This document shows positions 15,139 to 25,200 of a stretch of 64,000 bases of DNA, piece after piece. Both the position numbers and the translations under genes were made by a program. The notes beneath the pieces are model-generated. The model had not been told where the DNA came from. It made no database searches and saw only the letters and a program-made list of their open reading frames with translations. The stretch is from the NCBI GenBank assembly GCA_023425025.1, contig JAFADG010000045.1, forward strand, positions 1 to 64,000. The letters run 5' to 3'. The DNA is from Bacillota bacterium. GTDB lineage: Bacteria > Bacillota > Clostridia > Christensenellales > Aristaeellaceae. Position 1 is the first letter of the stretch. Each line of letters opens with the position of its first letter.

Positions 15139-18120
15139 TTATTTCATGGGCGTGATCCGGACATTGAAGCTGAAATTCTTCTCATCAAAGGCATACTTTT
15201 CAAGCAGCCTGGGGCCGCAGCTGTTGGAGCCGATGCCGCTCTGCTTGTAATCGACGCAAAGCACCGGGCCTTGGGCCTTTTGCAGCTCATAGTTATGGGC
15301 CGCATGCGTCAGCTCCTCCTGGGTGTAGGGGGAAAGATTAAAGGAGAAATCCTCTTCGCTTTCCACCTTCAGGCCAAAGCCGTCGCAGGCTTTCACTTCC
15401 GTAAAGGCGCAGCCAAAGTGGCTGCCGTTCTCCTGAGGCCTTATATAATCCTCGTGGTTTTTCTCCGGGGTGGTGGAGAACACGCACAGGAACGAGGCGC
15501 GGTGCTTGTCAGCATAGCTTTCGTAGGGTCCATACCCTAAGTAGCGGGCGTTTTTCACCTCGCCGGGCAGCATGAACCGCAGGCCGAACCGGGGCAGAGC
15601 GGGCATGGCCTCGTCCTTTTTGCAGACAAAGCTCGCGTCGATGACGCCATCCTTGCCGATCACGTATTTTGCTTCCACCTGTACAATAGGTTGCAGGTAA
15701 ATGGGCGCCAGGGACTGCCGGCAGGTGATGACGGCCAGGCCGTCCTTCACTTCGCCCACGGCTTCATACGCCCTTTGAATGGCCCGGTCATACCCCGCCT
15801 TCAGCCAGTCGTTTTTCAGGTTGCGGTCATTGTCGGTGGGGGCGCGCCAGATGTTCAGGGTCAAAGGCGCGGTGATAAGGCTGCGGTTGCCGGTAACCAG
15901 CTGGTCAAACGCACCCAGCCGCACATCGAACCGGTAACGGAAGCAAGGTCCGGTCACGGTAATATATTTGTGATCCTGGGCAACCTGTACACCGCCCGCG
16001 GCCTGGGCAAAAAGCGTGCGGTGACGGCGCCGCAAAACAAACTGATCGCGGCCTAAGAGCGTGCCTGCCGGCACCAGGGGATGGCTGCCGTTGGCCTTGT
16101 AGGCGATATTCAGGAAGCAGTCGCCGGTATCGGGGGTTACATAGGGCAGAGTAAATGTCTTTTCACCCCTGGGCGGGATGGAGAAGCCCGCGATTTCGCC
16201 CGTCTGCACCGCGTCGCCGTCCTGGGTAACGGTATAGAAAGCGGTCAGCACATTATCGGTATCCGCAAAGTCCAGGGTGCTTCTGAAGCTGATTTCGCCC
16301 TTTTTCAAATCATCGGCTTTGGCCCGGACAGGCCGTATGACGTTTTGGTATTCCTTCAGGCCGGTATGAGGCGTGCGGTCGGGGTAGACCAGGCCGTCCA
16401 TGCAGAAGTTTCCGTCATGGGGGAACTCGCCGAAATCGCCGCCGTAAAAATACTTTTTCCTGCCATCCGGCGTTAAGCCCGTGTACACGGCATGGTCGCA
16501 CCATTCCCAGACAAAACCGCCGCACAGGCCGGGATGCTTTTCCATGATTTCATAATAGTCTTCCGCGTCCCCCGGCCCGTTGCCCATGGCGTGAATGTAC
16601 TCGCACAGGATGTAGGGCTTTTTGACTTGCCCATCGCTGTAATAGCTGTCGATATCCGCAATGGAAGGGTACATGCGGCTGTACACGTCCAAAGCGTCCT
16701 GGCCGGCCGGATCGCCCTTGGGCTGGTGGACGGAGCCCTCGTAATGGGTCAGCCGGGTGGGGTCGTACTGTTTGATCCATTTGGCGGCTTCGTCAAAATT
16801 GACGCCGTACCCGGCCTCGTTGCCCAGGGACCAGAAGATCACCGCGGGACAGTTTTTATCCCGCATCACGTTGCGCTGCACACGGTCCAAAATCGCTTCC
16901 TTGAAGCGCGGGTCCCGGGCCAGCGCGCCGTAATTGGCATCAAATTCCCCGCCCAGCTTTTCGGCGCAGCCGTGGCTTTCCACGTCGGATTCGGCAATCA
17001 TGTAAAACCCGTATTTGCTGCAAAGCTGCGGAAACCAGGGGGCGTTGGGGTAGTGGCTGGTGCGGATGGCGTTGATGTTGTGCTGCTTCATCAGCGTCAA
17101 GTCCCGTATGGCCTGCTCGCGGGAGATGGTGTAGCCGGTCACGGGGTCGCTGTCGTGGCGGTTGACGCCCTTGAAGCGTACCCTTTTGCCATTGATCAAC
17201 ACGATGCCGTCCTTGATTTCAATTTTGCGGATGCCTATGGGCCAGGCGATGGTCTCTCCGCCGCCGGTGATCAGCAGGGTGTAGAGCGCGGGTGTTTCCG
17301 CCGTCCAAAGAGCCGCTTTGTCCAAATGGAAATGGGCGCTTGCGCTGCCCTGAGCCTTTGTGATTTCTTTACCGCTTTCGTCCAGCAGCACAAACGTCAG
17401 CGGGAAGGCTTCGCCGATGTAGCTAAGTCTGACATCGATATCTGCGCCAACAAAGCCCTCATCCGGCAGGGCGGTAACGGTCACGTCCCACACATGGTTT
17501 TTTGGGCGCACAAGCAGGTACGCATCCCGGAAGATGCCCGACATGCGCAGCTTGTCCTGGTCCTCCAGGTAGCTGCCGTCGCACCACTTCAGCACCGCCA
17601 CGGTCAGGGTATTTTCCCCGGCGTGTACGAGGCCGGTGATTTCAAATTCACTGGTGGAGTGGGAAACCTGACTATAGCCGGCAAACTGCCCGTTGACCCA
17701 TACATACAGGCAGGAATCCACGCCCTCGAAATTCAGATATGCGCGCTCTGACGCATTTTCCAGCGTAAAGCTCCTGCGGTACACGCCGCAGGGGTTTTCG
17801 CGGGGCACATAGGGCGGATCGTAGGGGAAGGGGAAACGTACGTTGGTATATTGATGCTTGTCGTATCCGTGGTTCTGCCATACGGAGGGCACGGGGATGG
17901 TCTTTTTGCCAAGGTCAAAATCCACACCGCCAACCGATTCGGGAACGTCCTCTACGCTTTCATAATAGGCAAAGGTCCACTCGCCGTTTAAAAGAATCCG
18001 GCGGGAGGTCTCCCCGCCCGCAAGGGCAGCCCTTTCATCGGCAAAGGGCAGGTAGTAAGCCCTGGGCGCAGCCGTGTTCACATGCAGCGTCTTCGGGTCT
18101 TCATAATACCGCGCAAGCAT
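15139..18120 (-). CDS. lacZ: Beta-galactosidase, glycoside hydrolase family 2
   Basis: The 993-residue enzyme has the five-domain LacZ layout: sugar-binding jelly roll (about 40-210), immunoglobulin-like domain (about 215-300), TIM barrel (about 300-600), a further immunoglobulin-like domain and the C-terminal small-chain domain. The acid/base Glu435 lies in LGNEAGYG and the nucleophile Glu507 in LCEYIHAMGN; RTSHYPN near 353 is the other hallmark. No signal peptide is present, so it is cytoplasmic and should act on lactose or other beta-galactosides imported by a system not in this window. The AraC regulator divergent from it is the likely controller. Confidence 0.95.
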   Translation of the reverse strand: MLARYYEDPKTLHVNTAAPRAYYLPFADERAALAGGETSRRILLNGEWTFAYYESVEDVPESVGGVDFDLGKKTIPVPSVWQNHGYDKHQYTNVRFPFPYDPPYVPRENPCGVYRRSFTLENASERAYLNFEGVDSCLYVWVNGQFAGYSQVSHSTSEFEITGLVHAGENTLTVAVLKWCDGSYLEDQDKLRMSGIFRDAYLLVRPKNHVWDVTVTALPDEGFVGADIDVRLSYIGEAFPLTFVLLDESGKEITKAQGSASAHFHLDKAALWTAETPALYTLLITGGGETIAWPIGIRKIEIKDGIVLINGKRVRFKGVNRHDSDPVTGYTISREQAIRDLTLMKQHNINAIRTSHYPNAPWFPQLCSKYGFYMIAESDVESHGCAEKLGGEFDANYGALARDPRFKEAILDRVQRNVMRDKNCPAVIFWSLGNEAGYGVNFDEAAKWIKQYDPTRLTHYEGSVHQPKGDPAGQDALDVYSRMYPSIADIDSYYSDGQVKKPYILCEYIHAMGNGPGDAEDYYEIMEKHPGLCGGFVWEWCDHAVYTGLTPDGRKKYFYGGDFGEFPHDGNFCMDGLVYPDRTPHTGLKEYQNVIRPVRAKADDLKKGEISFRSTLDFADTDNVLTAFYTVTQDGDAVQTGEIAGFSIPPRGEKTFTLPYVTPDTGDCFLNIAYKANGSHPLVPAGTLLGRDQFVLRRRHRTLFAQAAGGVQVAQDHKYITVTGPCFRYRFDVRLGAFDQLVTGNRSLITAPLTLNIWRAPTDNDRNLKNDWLKAGYDRAIQRAYEAVGEVKDGLAVITCRQSLAPIYLQPIVQVEAKYVIGKDGVIDASFVCKKDEAMPALPRFGLRFMLPGEVKNARYLGYGPYESYADKHRASFLCVFSTTPEKNHEDYIRPQENGSHFGCAFTEVKACDGFGLKVESEEDFSFNLSPYTQEELTHAAHNYELQKAQGPVLCVDYKQSGIGSNSCGPRLLEKYAFDEKNFSFNVRITPMK

Positions 18121-18168
18121 ACATTACATCCTTTCTTACAGAACAAAATCCACTGTACTTATTGTAAC

Positions 18169-18181
18169 CAAAGCGGGGCTT
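18169..18181. promoter_or_regulatory. Possible operator in the lacZ/araC divergent region
   Basis: AAAGC-GGG-GCTTT is a short inverted repeat midway between the two divergent starts, next to a -10-like TACAAT for lacZ on the minus strand (18162-18167). It is short, so confidence is low. Confidence 0.3.
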
Positions 18182-18262
18182 TCGTCCATTGACAAAAAGG
18201 GCAAAAACATGCACAATATGCGCATCTGGTTCGTGCCGGGCACGGGGGGATGGGTACGCGTT

Positions 18263-19120
18263 ATGCGCATGGATGCAGGATATTTCTACGGTCAGGACAC
18301 CGATGTGTTTGGGGTCGAACCTGACATATTTGTCTCAAGCTGCGGCCACTACCAGTTGATCCGCCGGGAGATGTTCGAAACCGTCCGCCGGGAAGGCAGG
18401 CACGACTGGCAGCTGTTGTACGTGGCCGGCGGAAAGGCCCATTTTTATTTGCCGGAGGGGGAACTGACGCTCAAAGAGGGCGAGGCGTTTCTCTATCCCC
18501 CTGGCCAGCCCCAGCGGTACGGATACTTCCTGCGCGAAAAGCCGGATATCTACTGGCTGCACTTTGCCGGCGAAAAGGCGTTCACCCTTTTGGACAAGGC
18601 CGGGCTGCCTGCCCTTGCGCCCTTTTGCCCAGGCTTTCACAGCCATATGACCCTGCTCTTTGACAGAATCATTCGGGAGCTGCAGCAAAACGGCCTGTAT
18701 AGCAAGGAGCTGGCCTCCGCCTACGCCCAGGCGCTTTTTTATTTGCTTTCCCGCGGGGTCAGCGAAAAAGTCTCGCAAAAGGATGCCGCCGGGCCGGAGA
18801 TTGCAAAAGCGGTGGAGTGGATGCACAAGCATCCGGAAGACCCGTCTCCCATGAACGAATACGCCAAACGGGCCAACATGAGCCTTTCCACTTTCATCAG
18901 AAGGTTCCGCGCCCATACGGGCGTGCCGCCCCAAAGGTACATCACGCGGCTGCGCATGACAAACGCCAGGGAGCTGATGGATTCCACCACCCTGCCCATC
19001 ACCGACATCGCCAGGCTGGTGGGGTATGACAACCCGCTGTATTTCAGCAGGATGTTTAAGAAAGAAACGGGGATGTCGCCAAGGGGGTACAGGCAGGGGG
19101 ACCAGAAGCGCGCAAAATAG
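18263..19120 (+). CDS. AraC-family regulator divergent from lacZ
   Basis: The start at 18263 is chosen because a TTGACA box at 18189-18194 would place the transcript start after the first possible ATG at 18209; a purine-rich GGGGGGA lies upstream. This gives 285 residues. The N-terminal half is a cupin-like ligand domain (LTLKEGEAFLYPPGQPQRY), and the C-terminal hundred residues are two AraC helix-turn-helices (MNEYAKRANMSLSTFIRRFRAH and ITDIARLVGYDNPLYFSRMFKK). It probably activates lacZ in response to a sugar. That role is inferred from the divergent arrangement. Confidence 0.87.
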   Translation: MRMDAGYFYGQDTDVFGVEPDIFVSSCGHYQLIRREMFETVRREGRHDWQLLYVAGGKAHFYLPEGELTLKEGEAFLYPPGQPQRYGYFLREKPDIYWLHFAGEKAFTLLDKAGLPALAPFCPGFHSHMTLLFDRIIRELQQNGLYSKELASAYAQALFYLLSRGVSEKVSQKDAAGPEIAKAVEWMHKHPEDPSPMNEYAKRANMSLSTFIRRFRAHTGVPPQRYITRLRMTNARELMDSTTLPITDIARLVGYDNPLYFSRMFKKETGMSPRGYRQGDQKRAK

Positions 19121-19172
19121 CCGTATCCATACTAAGCATTTCCCTGGCCAAGTAATATTGCTTTCATACGCA

Positions 19173-19216
19173 TGCAAAACATCCCGCCCAGGTGTTGCCT
19201 GAACGGGACGTTTGTT
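19173..19216. terminator. Terminator between convergent araC-like gene and adhE
   Basis: A hairpin with an imperfect stem around CCCGCCCAGG and CCTGAACGGG, loop TGTTG, is followed on the plus strand by TTTGTTTTG. On the minus strand the region reads into ATGTTTTGC. It can end both converging transcripts. Confidence 0.65.
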
Positions 19217-19227
19217 TTGACGCTGAT

Positions 19228-21906
19228 TTACGCCAGCACCGGTTCCTTTTCCTTGACTACTTTGGCAGCCTTTTCCCCGGCTGCTTTTCCGCTTGCCTGC
19301 TTCTTGCTTGGCGCTTCGCCATAGTACGCCTCCAGCAGGATGTTTTCCAAGTCGCGGATTTTGGGGTACACCGGGTTGGCGGTGGTGCACTGGTCCTCAA
19401 AAGCCCTTACGGCTAAGGCGGGGGCTTGTTCCAGGAAGGCATTTTCGTCAATACCCAGTCCCTTCAAAGTAGTAGGGATGTTCAGCTTCCTGGCCAAATC
19501 CCTGACAGCGGCGATCAGGCTGTTTACCTGTTCCTCCACCGTGTTTCCGCCAAGGCCCAGATACCTTGCGACCTTGGCATACCGCTTGTCGGCGGCGTAG
19601 GTGCCGTACTTGGGGAAGGTGGCAAACTTGTCGGGCTTCTTGGCGTTATAGGCGATCACATAGGGCAGGAGCACGGCGTTGGCCCGGCCGTGGCTGACAT
19701 GGAACTCGCCGCCGATCTTGTGGGCCAGGGAGTGGTTGATGCCAAGGAACGCGTTGGTGAATGCCATGCCGGCGATGCAGGAGGCGTTGAGCATCTTTTC
19801 CCCGGCCAGGGCGTCAGCCTGGTTCAGGTAGCTGCGCTCCAGAAATTCAAACACCATTTCGATGGACTTGAGCGCCAGCCCGTCGGTATAGTCGGAGGCC
19901 AGCACGGACACGTACGCCTCCATGGCGTGGGTCAAAACATCCATGCCCGTATCCGCCACAATGGTTTTGGGCAGCGAGCGCACAAACTGCGGGTCGATGA
20001 TGGCCACGTCCGGCGTCAGCTCATAGTCTGCCAAAGGGTACTTCACATTGCCGTTGCGCTTGTCGGTGATGACCGAAAAGCTGGTCACCTCCGACCCCGT
20101 GCCGCTGGTGGTGGGAATGCATACCATCTGCGCCTTTTTGCCAAGGTTCGGGTAATGGAAGGCCCGCTTGCGGATATCCAGGAACCGCAGCCGCAAACCG
20201 TCGAAGGAGGTTTCGGGATACTCGTAGAACAGCCACATGCCCTTGGCTGCGTCCATGGCGGACCCGCCGCCCAGGGCAATGATCACATCGGGCTGGAAGG
20301 CCTTCATGGCCGTAACGCCCCGCTCAATGGTTTCCACAGAAGGGTCGGGCTCCACCTGGTCAAAGATTTCGCTGTGGCAGTACGTGCCGCGCTTGCGCAG
20401 GTAATGGAGCACCTTGTTCACGTAGCCCAGTTTCACCATCATGGGGTCGGTGACGATAAAAGCCCTACTGATGTTTGGCATATGGGAAAGGTACTGCACG
20501 GAGTTTTCTTCAAAGTAGATTTTCGGGGGGATTTTGAACCACTGCATGTTGGTGCGGCGGTGGGCCACCCGCTTTTTGTTGATCAGGTTGACGGTGGATA
20601 CGTTGGCGGTGGTGGAGTTGTGGCCGAAGGAGCCGCAGCCCAGCGTCAGCGAAGGCGTGTTGGTGTTGTAGATGTCGCCGATGGCACCCTGGGAGGAGGG
20701 AGCGTTGGCGATGACGCGGCCGGCCTTCATGGCCTGGCCGTAGGCTTTGCAAAGCTCCTCGTCGTTGGAGTGGATCACCGCGGAGTGGCCCAGGCCGCCG
20801 AGTTCCAGCATGGCCTGTGCGTAGCGGAAGCCTTCCTTTTCATCCTTGGCCACAAAATAGGCCAGCACGGGGGAGAGCTTTTCCAGCGACAGGGGATACT
20901 GTTTGGAGGGTTCGGGGAGCTTGGCAATCAGTATCTTGGTATTCTCGGGCACTTGCAGATTGATCTGGCCGGCGATCCACGCGGCGGTCTTGCCTACCAC
21001 CTGGGGGTTCACGCCGCCGCGGCCGGCGGGCATCATATATTCGGTGAGGCGTGCGGCTTCGTCGGGATTTAAAAAGTAGCAGTTGTTTTCGGCCATAAAG
21101 GCTTCAAATTCTGCGGAAATGGCCTCGTCCACGATCACGCCCTGCTCCGAGGCGCAGATCATGCCGTTGTCAAAGGTCTTTGATAACATCAGGTCCGTGC
21201 AGGCCCGCTGGACATCCACATTACGGTGGATATAGCAGGGCACGTTGCCGGGGCCTACACCCAGGGCCGGCTTGCCGGCGCTGTAGGCGGAGTGCACCAT
21301 GGACGAACCGCCGGTGGCCAGAATGAGGGATACACCCTTGTGGTGCATCAGCGCTGTGGTGGCCTCCACAGAAGGATGCTCGATCCACTGCACGCAGCCT
21401 TCCGGCGCGCCGGCCTTGACGGCGGCATCCCTAACGATGCGGGCGGCCTCCGCGGAGCACTTCTGGGCGGAAGGGTGGAAGGCGAAAATGATGGGATTGC
21501 GCGCCTTGGCGCAGATCAGCGCCTTGAACAACGTGGTGGAGGGGGGGTTGGTGACGGGGGTCACGCCGGCAACCACGCCCACCGGCTCCGCCAGCTCGAT
21601 ATAGCCTTCCTGCTCGTTTTCATCGATGACGCCGACGGTTTTCAGGTTCTTGATGCTGTGCCAGATATATTCGGTGGCGAACATATTTTTGATGACCTTG
21701 TCCTCCACGTTGCCGCGTCCGGTTTCCTCCACCGCCATCTGGGCCAGGGTAAGATGGGCGTCCAGGCCGGAAAGGGTCATGGCATGGACGATCTTGTCCA
21801 CCTGATCCTGATCCAGGGACATATATTTTTCCAAGGCTTCCTGGGCTTTTGTGACCAGGCCGTCGATCATGGTTTCCACAAGCTTCATATCCTGTTCCTT
21901 CGCCAT
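19228..21906 (-). CDS. adhE: Bifunctional acetaldehyde-CoA/alcohol dehydrogenase
   Basis: The 892-residue protein joins an N-terminal CoA-acylating aldehyde dehydrogenase (about 1-440, catalytic cysteine in GMICASEQG near residue 250) to a C-terminal iron-dependent alcohol dehydrogenase (about 455-865, GGGSAMDAAKGM and the iron ligands around AHKIGGEFHVSHGRAN). It turns acetyl-CoA into ethanol with two NADH, a fermentative electron sink, and such proteins form spirosomes. The last 25 or so residues are a Lys/Ala-rich tail outside the usual domain. Its promoter carries two Rex-like boxes, so expression should rise when NADH accumulates. Confidence 0.96.
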   Translation of the reverse strand: MAKEQDMKLVETMIDGLVTKAQEALEKYMSLDQDQVDKIVHAMTLSGLDAHLTLAQMAVEETGRGNVEDKVIKNMFATEYIWHSIKNLKTVGVIDENEQEGYIELAEPVGVVAGVTPVTNPPSTTLFKALICAKARNPIIFAFHPSAQKCSAEAARIVRDAAVKAGAPEGCVQWIEHPSVEATTALMHHKGVSLILATGGSSMVHSAYSAGKPALGVGPGNVPCYIHRNVDVQRACTDLMLSKTFDNGMICASEQGVIVDEAISAEFEAFMAENNCYFLNPDEAARLTEYMMPAGRGGVNPQVVGKTAAWIAGQINLQVPENTKILIAKLPEPSKQYPLSLEKLSPVLAYFVAKDEKEGFRYAQAMLELGGLGHSAVIHSNDEELCKAYGQAMKAGRVIANAPSSQGAIGDIYNTNTPSLTLGCGSFGHNSTTANVSTVNLINKKRVAHRRTNMQWFKIPPKIYFEENSVQYLSHMPNISRAFIVTDPMMVKLGYVNKVLHYLRKRGTYCHSEIFDQVEPDPSVETIERGVTAMKAFQPDVIIALGGGSAMDAAKGMWLFYEYPETSFDGLRLRFLDIRKRAFHYPNLGKKAQMVCIPTTSGTGSEVTSFSVITDKRNGNVKYPLADYELTPDVAIIDPQFVRSLPKTIVADTGMDVLTHAMEAYVSVLASDYTDGLALKSIEMVFEFLERSYLNQADALAGEKMLNASCIAGMAFTNAFLGINHSLAHKIGGEFHVSHGRANAVLLPYVIAYNAKKPDKFATFPKYGTYAADKRYAKVARYLGLGGNTVEEQVNSLIAAVRDLARKLNIPTTLKGLGIDENAFLEQAPALAVRAFEDQCTTANPVYPKIRDLENILLEAYYGEAPSKKQASGKAAGEKAAKVVKEKEPVLA

Positions 21907-21960
21907 ATGATTACCTCCGTTTCAGTCGCTGTGCCGCCAGAGAGCTTCTGCCTCCGACTC

Positions 21961-21974
21961 GTTAATATTTTAAC
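21961..21974. promoter_or_regulatory. Rex-like operator, downstream copy
   Basis: GTTAA-TATT-TTAAC matches the core of the clostridial Rex site (TTGTTAA-N4-TTAACAA) and overlaps the adhE -10 box. Its centre is 22 bp, two helical turns, from the second copy. Confidence 0.72.
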
Positions 21975-21995
21975 ATGATATTGTTAAAATTTCAA
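21967..21995 (-). promoter_or_regulatory. adhE promoter
   Basis: On the minus strand TTGAAA (21990-21995) and TAAAAT (21967-21972) are separated by 17 bases. Both boxes are covered by the two Rex-like sites, so repressor binding would block RNA polymerase. Confidence 0.78.
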
Positions 21996-21998
21996 CAA
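21981..21998. promoter_or_regulatory. Rex-like operator, upstream copy
   Basis: TTGTTAAAATTTCAACAA fits the Rex consensus with one arm mismatch and overlaps the adhE -35 box. Rex is the NADH-sensing repressor known to control adhE in clostridia; no rex gene is in this window, so the link is by motif only. Confidence 0.8.
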
Positions 21999-22104
21999 TG
22001 TTATTTGGCGTTCTTTCAACCATTTTTTCCTGCAGGACATGCTTTATGCAGCTTCATTTTTACATACGCATGAAAGGGCCCAAAACAAGGAAAAATTGTT
22101 TGTT

Positions 22105-22168
22105 TCAGAACAAGAACAGTTGTATCATATGGTATTATTTTTGCCGGTTTTCATTGTTCTTTTTCTGA
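22105..22168. other. Long inverted repeat upstream of gltB
   Basis: TCAGAACAAGAACA (22105-22118) pairs with 22155-22168 over 13 of 14 positions around a 36-base loop. It lies about 110 bp before gltB and could be a regulator site or leader structure. The rest of the 370-bp adhE-gltB gap holds the adhE promoter and a weak -10-like TAAAAT near 22231; the 63-codon open frame there has no ribosome site. Confidence 0.5.
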
Positions 22169-22276
22169 TTTTTGAAGGATGCATACAAAATAAATGCATT
22201 TTTCTGCTTACATCCACGGGGTATATGTGATAAAATCAATGTCAACCCAAAATTAGTTGCATGAATGGGTGAGGTT

Positions 22277-25200
22277 ATGGAATACCACCAGGGACTGCCC
22301 CTCAGGCAGGGGCTGTACGATCCAAGGAACGAACACGACGCCTGCGGCATGGGCTTCGTCGTCCACATCGGGGGAGAAAAATCCCACGCTATTCTGGATG
22401 ACGCCCTCACGGTTCTGGAAAACCTGAGCCACCGCGGCGCCCATGGCGCAGACGAGCATACTGGCGACGGGGCCGGCGTGCTGACACAAATTCCCCACGC
22501 GTTTTTCAAGCGGGACTTAAAGACACTGGGCATCATCCTGCCGGAGGCAGGACACTACGGGGTGGGTATGCTCTTTGCCCACAGGTACGAGGATTTCCGC
22601 AAAAAGCAAATGGCGGCCTTTGAGGACATTGTTGTCAGCGAGGGTCAAACCATTTTGGGCTGGCGGGAAGTGCCCATCGACTTTACCACCATCGGCGAAA
22701 GCGCCAAGGCCGCGCTGCCGCGCTTCATCCAGGTGTTCATCGGCAAGAGTGAAGACATCCCCTGCGGCATGGCCTTTGAGCGCAAGCTGTTCATGATCCG
22801 CAAGCTGGCGGAGAAGACCATTCCGAAAATGAGCGAGGACTACGGCGGCATTTTCTACTTTTCCAGCCTGTCCTCCAAGACCATTGTGTACAAGGGCATG
22901 CTCACGGCCTCCCAGCTTCGCAGCTTTTATCTGGACTTGTCGGACCTGGATTATGAAACCGCCCTGGCCATGGTCCACTCCCGCTTTTCCACCAACACCT
23001 TCCCCAGCTGGGAAAGGGCGCACCCCAACAGGTTCCTGGTACACAATGGCGAGATCAACACCATCCGCGGCAACGTGAACTGGATGAAGGCCCGCCAGCG
23101 CAGCATCGTATCCCCGCTGTTTGAGGACATATCAAAGGTCTGCCCGGTCATCGACGAAACCGGCAGCGATTCTTCGATGTTTGACAACTGCCTGGAGTTT
23201 TTGTACCTGATGGGCCGGTCGCTGCCCCATGCCGCGATGATGATGATTCCCGAGCCCTGGGAGAAAAACGACCTCATGTCCCAGGAGAAGCGGGAATTTT
23301 ACAAATACCAAAGCTTCCTCATGGAGCCCTGGGACGGCCCCGCCGCCATGGCGTTTTCTGACGGTGATGTGATCGGCGGCATGCTGGATCGAAACGGCCT
23401 GCGCCCCTCCCGCTACTATGTGACGAAGGACAACCGGGTCATCCTGGCCTCGGAAGTCGGCGTGGTGGATTTGAAGCCCGACAATGTGGCCTACAAGGGC
23501 CGCCTGGAGCCTGGCCGCATGCTGCTTATCGATACGGTGCAAAAGCGCATCATTGCCGATGAAGAACTAAAAAGCGTTGTCGCCAGGGAATACCCCTACC
23601 CGCAGTGGAACAAAGAGCATATCTTTCCGCTGAGCAGCCTGAATGTGGACGCTTATCAGCCGCAGCCTGTGCCCGAAAACCTGCTGACGCTGCAAAAGGC
23701 GTTTGGCTATACGTATGAGGATGTGTACAAATTTCTTATGCCCATGGCGCAGGCGGCAGAAGACCCGGTAGGTTCCATGGGCATGGATACGCCCCTGGCC
23801 GTGCTGTCTGAAAAGCCGCAAATGCTTTATGTCTATTTCAAGCAGCTGTTTGCCCAGGTCACCAACCCGCCTATCGACGGCATACGGGAAGAGATCGTGA
23901 CCTCCGCCAGCGTCTTTTTGGGTACCTCCGGCAACCTGCTAAAGCCCGATCAGGAGGAGCCCCACAGCCTGCTGCTGCCCCATCCCATTTTGACCAACGA
24001 GCAGCTGGCCGCCATCAAGGGACTGGATAACGGCACCTTTAAGACCGCCGTGGTTTCGCTGCTGTATAAAGTAAGCGACGGCCCCGGCGCCATGGAAAAG
24101 GCGCTGCACATCGTCAACCGCCTGGCCAGCCGTGCAATCGCCGAGGGCGCGAATATTCTGGTCTTATCCGACCGGGGCGTGAACGCGGAATATGCCGCGC
24201 TGCCGGCATTGATTGCCTGCTCCGGGCTGCACCACAGCCTGATCCGCCGGGAAATCCGCACCAATGTGGGGCTGGTGCTGGAATCGGGCGAGCCTCGGGA
24301 GGTACACCATTTCTGCACGCTGCTGGGCTACGGCGTCACCGCCATCAACCCCTATCTCGTGTTTGACACCATCCGTGATTTGGATCAAAAGGGGCTGCTG
24401 AACGGTATCGGCGCGGAGGAGGGCATTGCCCACTACATTAAGGGCGCTGTCAAGGGCGTGTTGAAGGTGCTCACCAAAATGGGTATTTCCACCATACAAA
24501 GCTACCACGGCGCGCAGATTTTCGAGGCCGTAGGCATTTCTCAGGCCGTCGTTGACAAGTACTTCACCCATACCCCCACAAGGCTGGAGGGCATCGGCCT
24601 GGAGGAAATCCACAAAGAGAACCAGTTGCGCCACGAAAGCGCCTATGCGGATAACTCTCCTTATAACGATACCCTGGAAACCGGCGGCACCTTTCAAAGC
24701 AAGGCCGATGGCGAGGAACATTTGTACAACCCCGAAACCATTTACCTGTTGCAAAAGGCCTGCCGAAGCGGCGATTACAGCATTTTTAAATCCTTTTCCA
24801 AAAAGATCAACGAGGAACAGCTGGCCACCCTGCGCAGCCTGCTGGATTTCAAGTTTACCGCCGGCGAAACCATTCCCATTGAGGAAGTGGAGCCGGTGGA
24901 GCAAATCGTCAAGCGCTTCAAGACCGGGGCCATGTCCTACGGCTCCATCAGCCGCGAAGCCCACGAGTGCCTGGCCATCGCCATGAACCGCCTGGGCGGC
25001 AAGAGCAATACGGGTGAGGGCGGCGAAGACCCGGAGCGCTTTTTGCCTATGGAAAACGGCGATTCGAAAAAGAGCGCCATCAAGCAGGTGGCCTCCGGCC
25101 GCTTTGGCGTCACCAGCAACTACCTGGTCAACGCCAAGGAGATTCAGATTAAAATGGCCCAGGGCGCCAAGCCCGGCGAGGGCGGACAGCTGCCCGGCCG

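Noticed and set aside
19426..21072. 548-codon open frame on the plus strand opposite adhE
   Set aside because: Antisense to a well-conserved gene; its composition (Gly, His, Gln, Val rich) is that of a complementary-strand frame.
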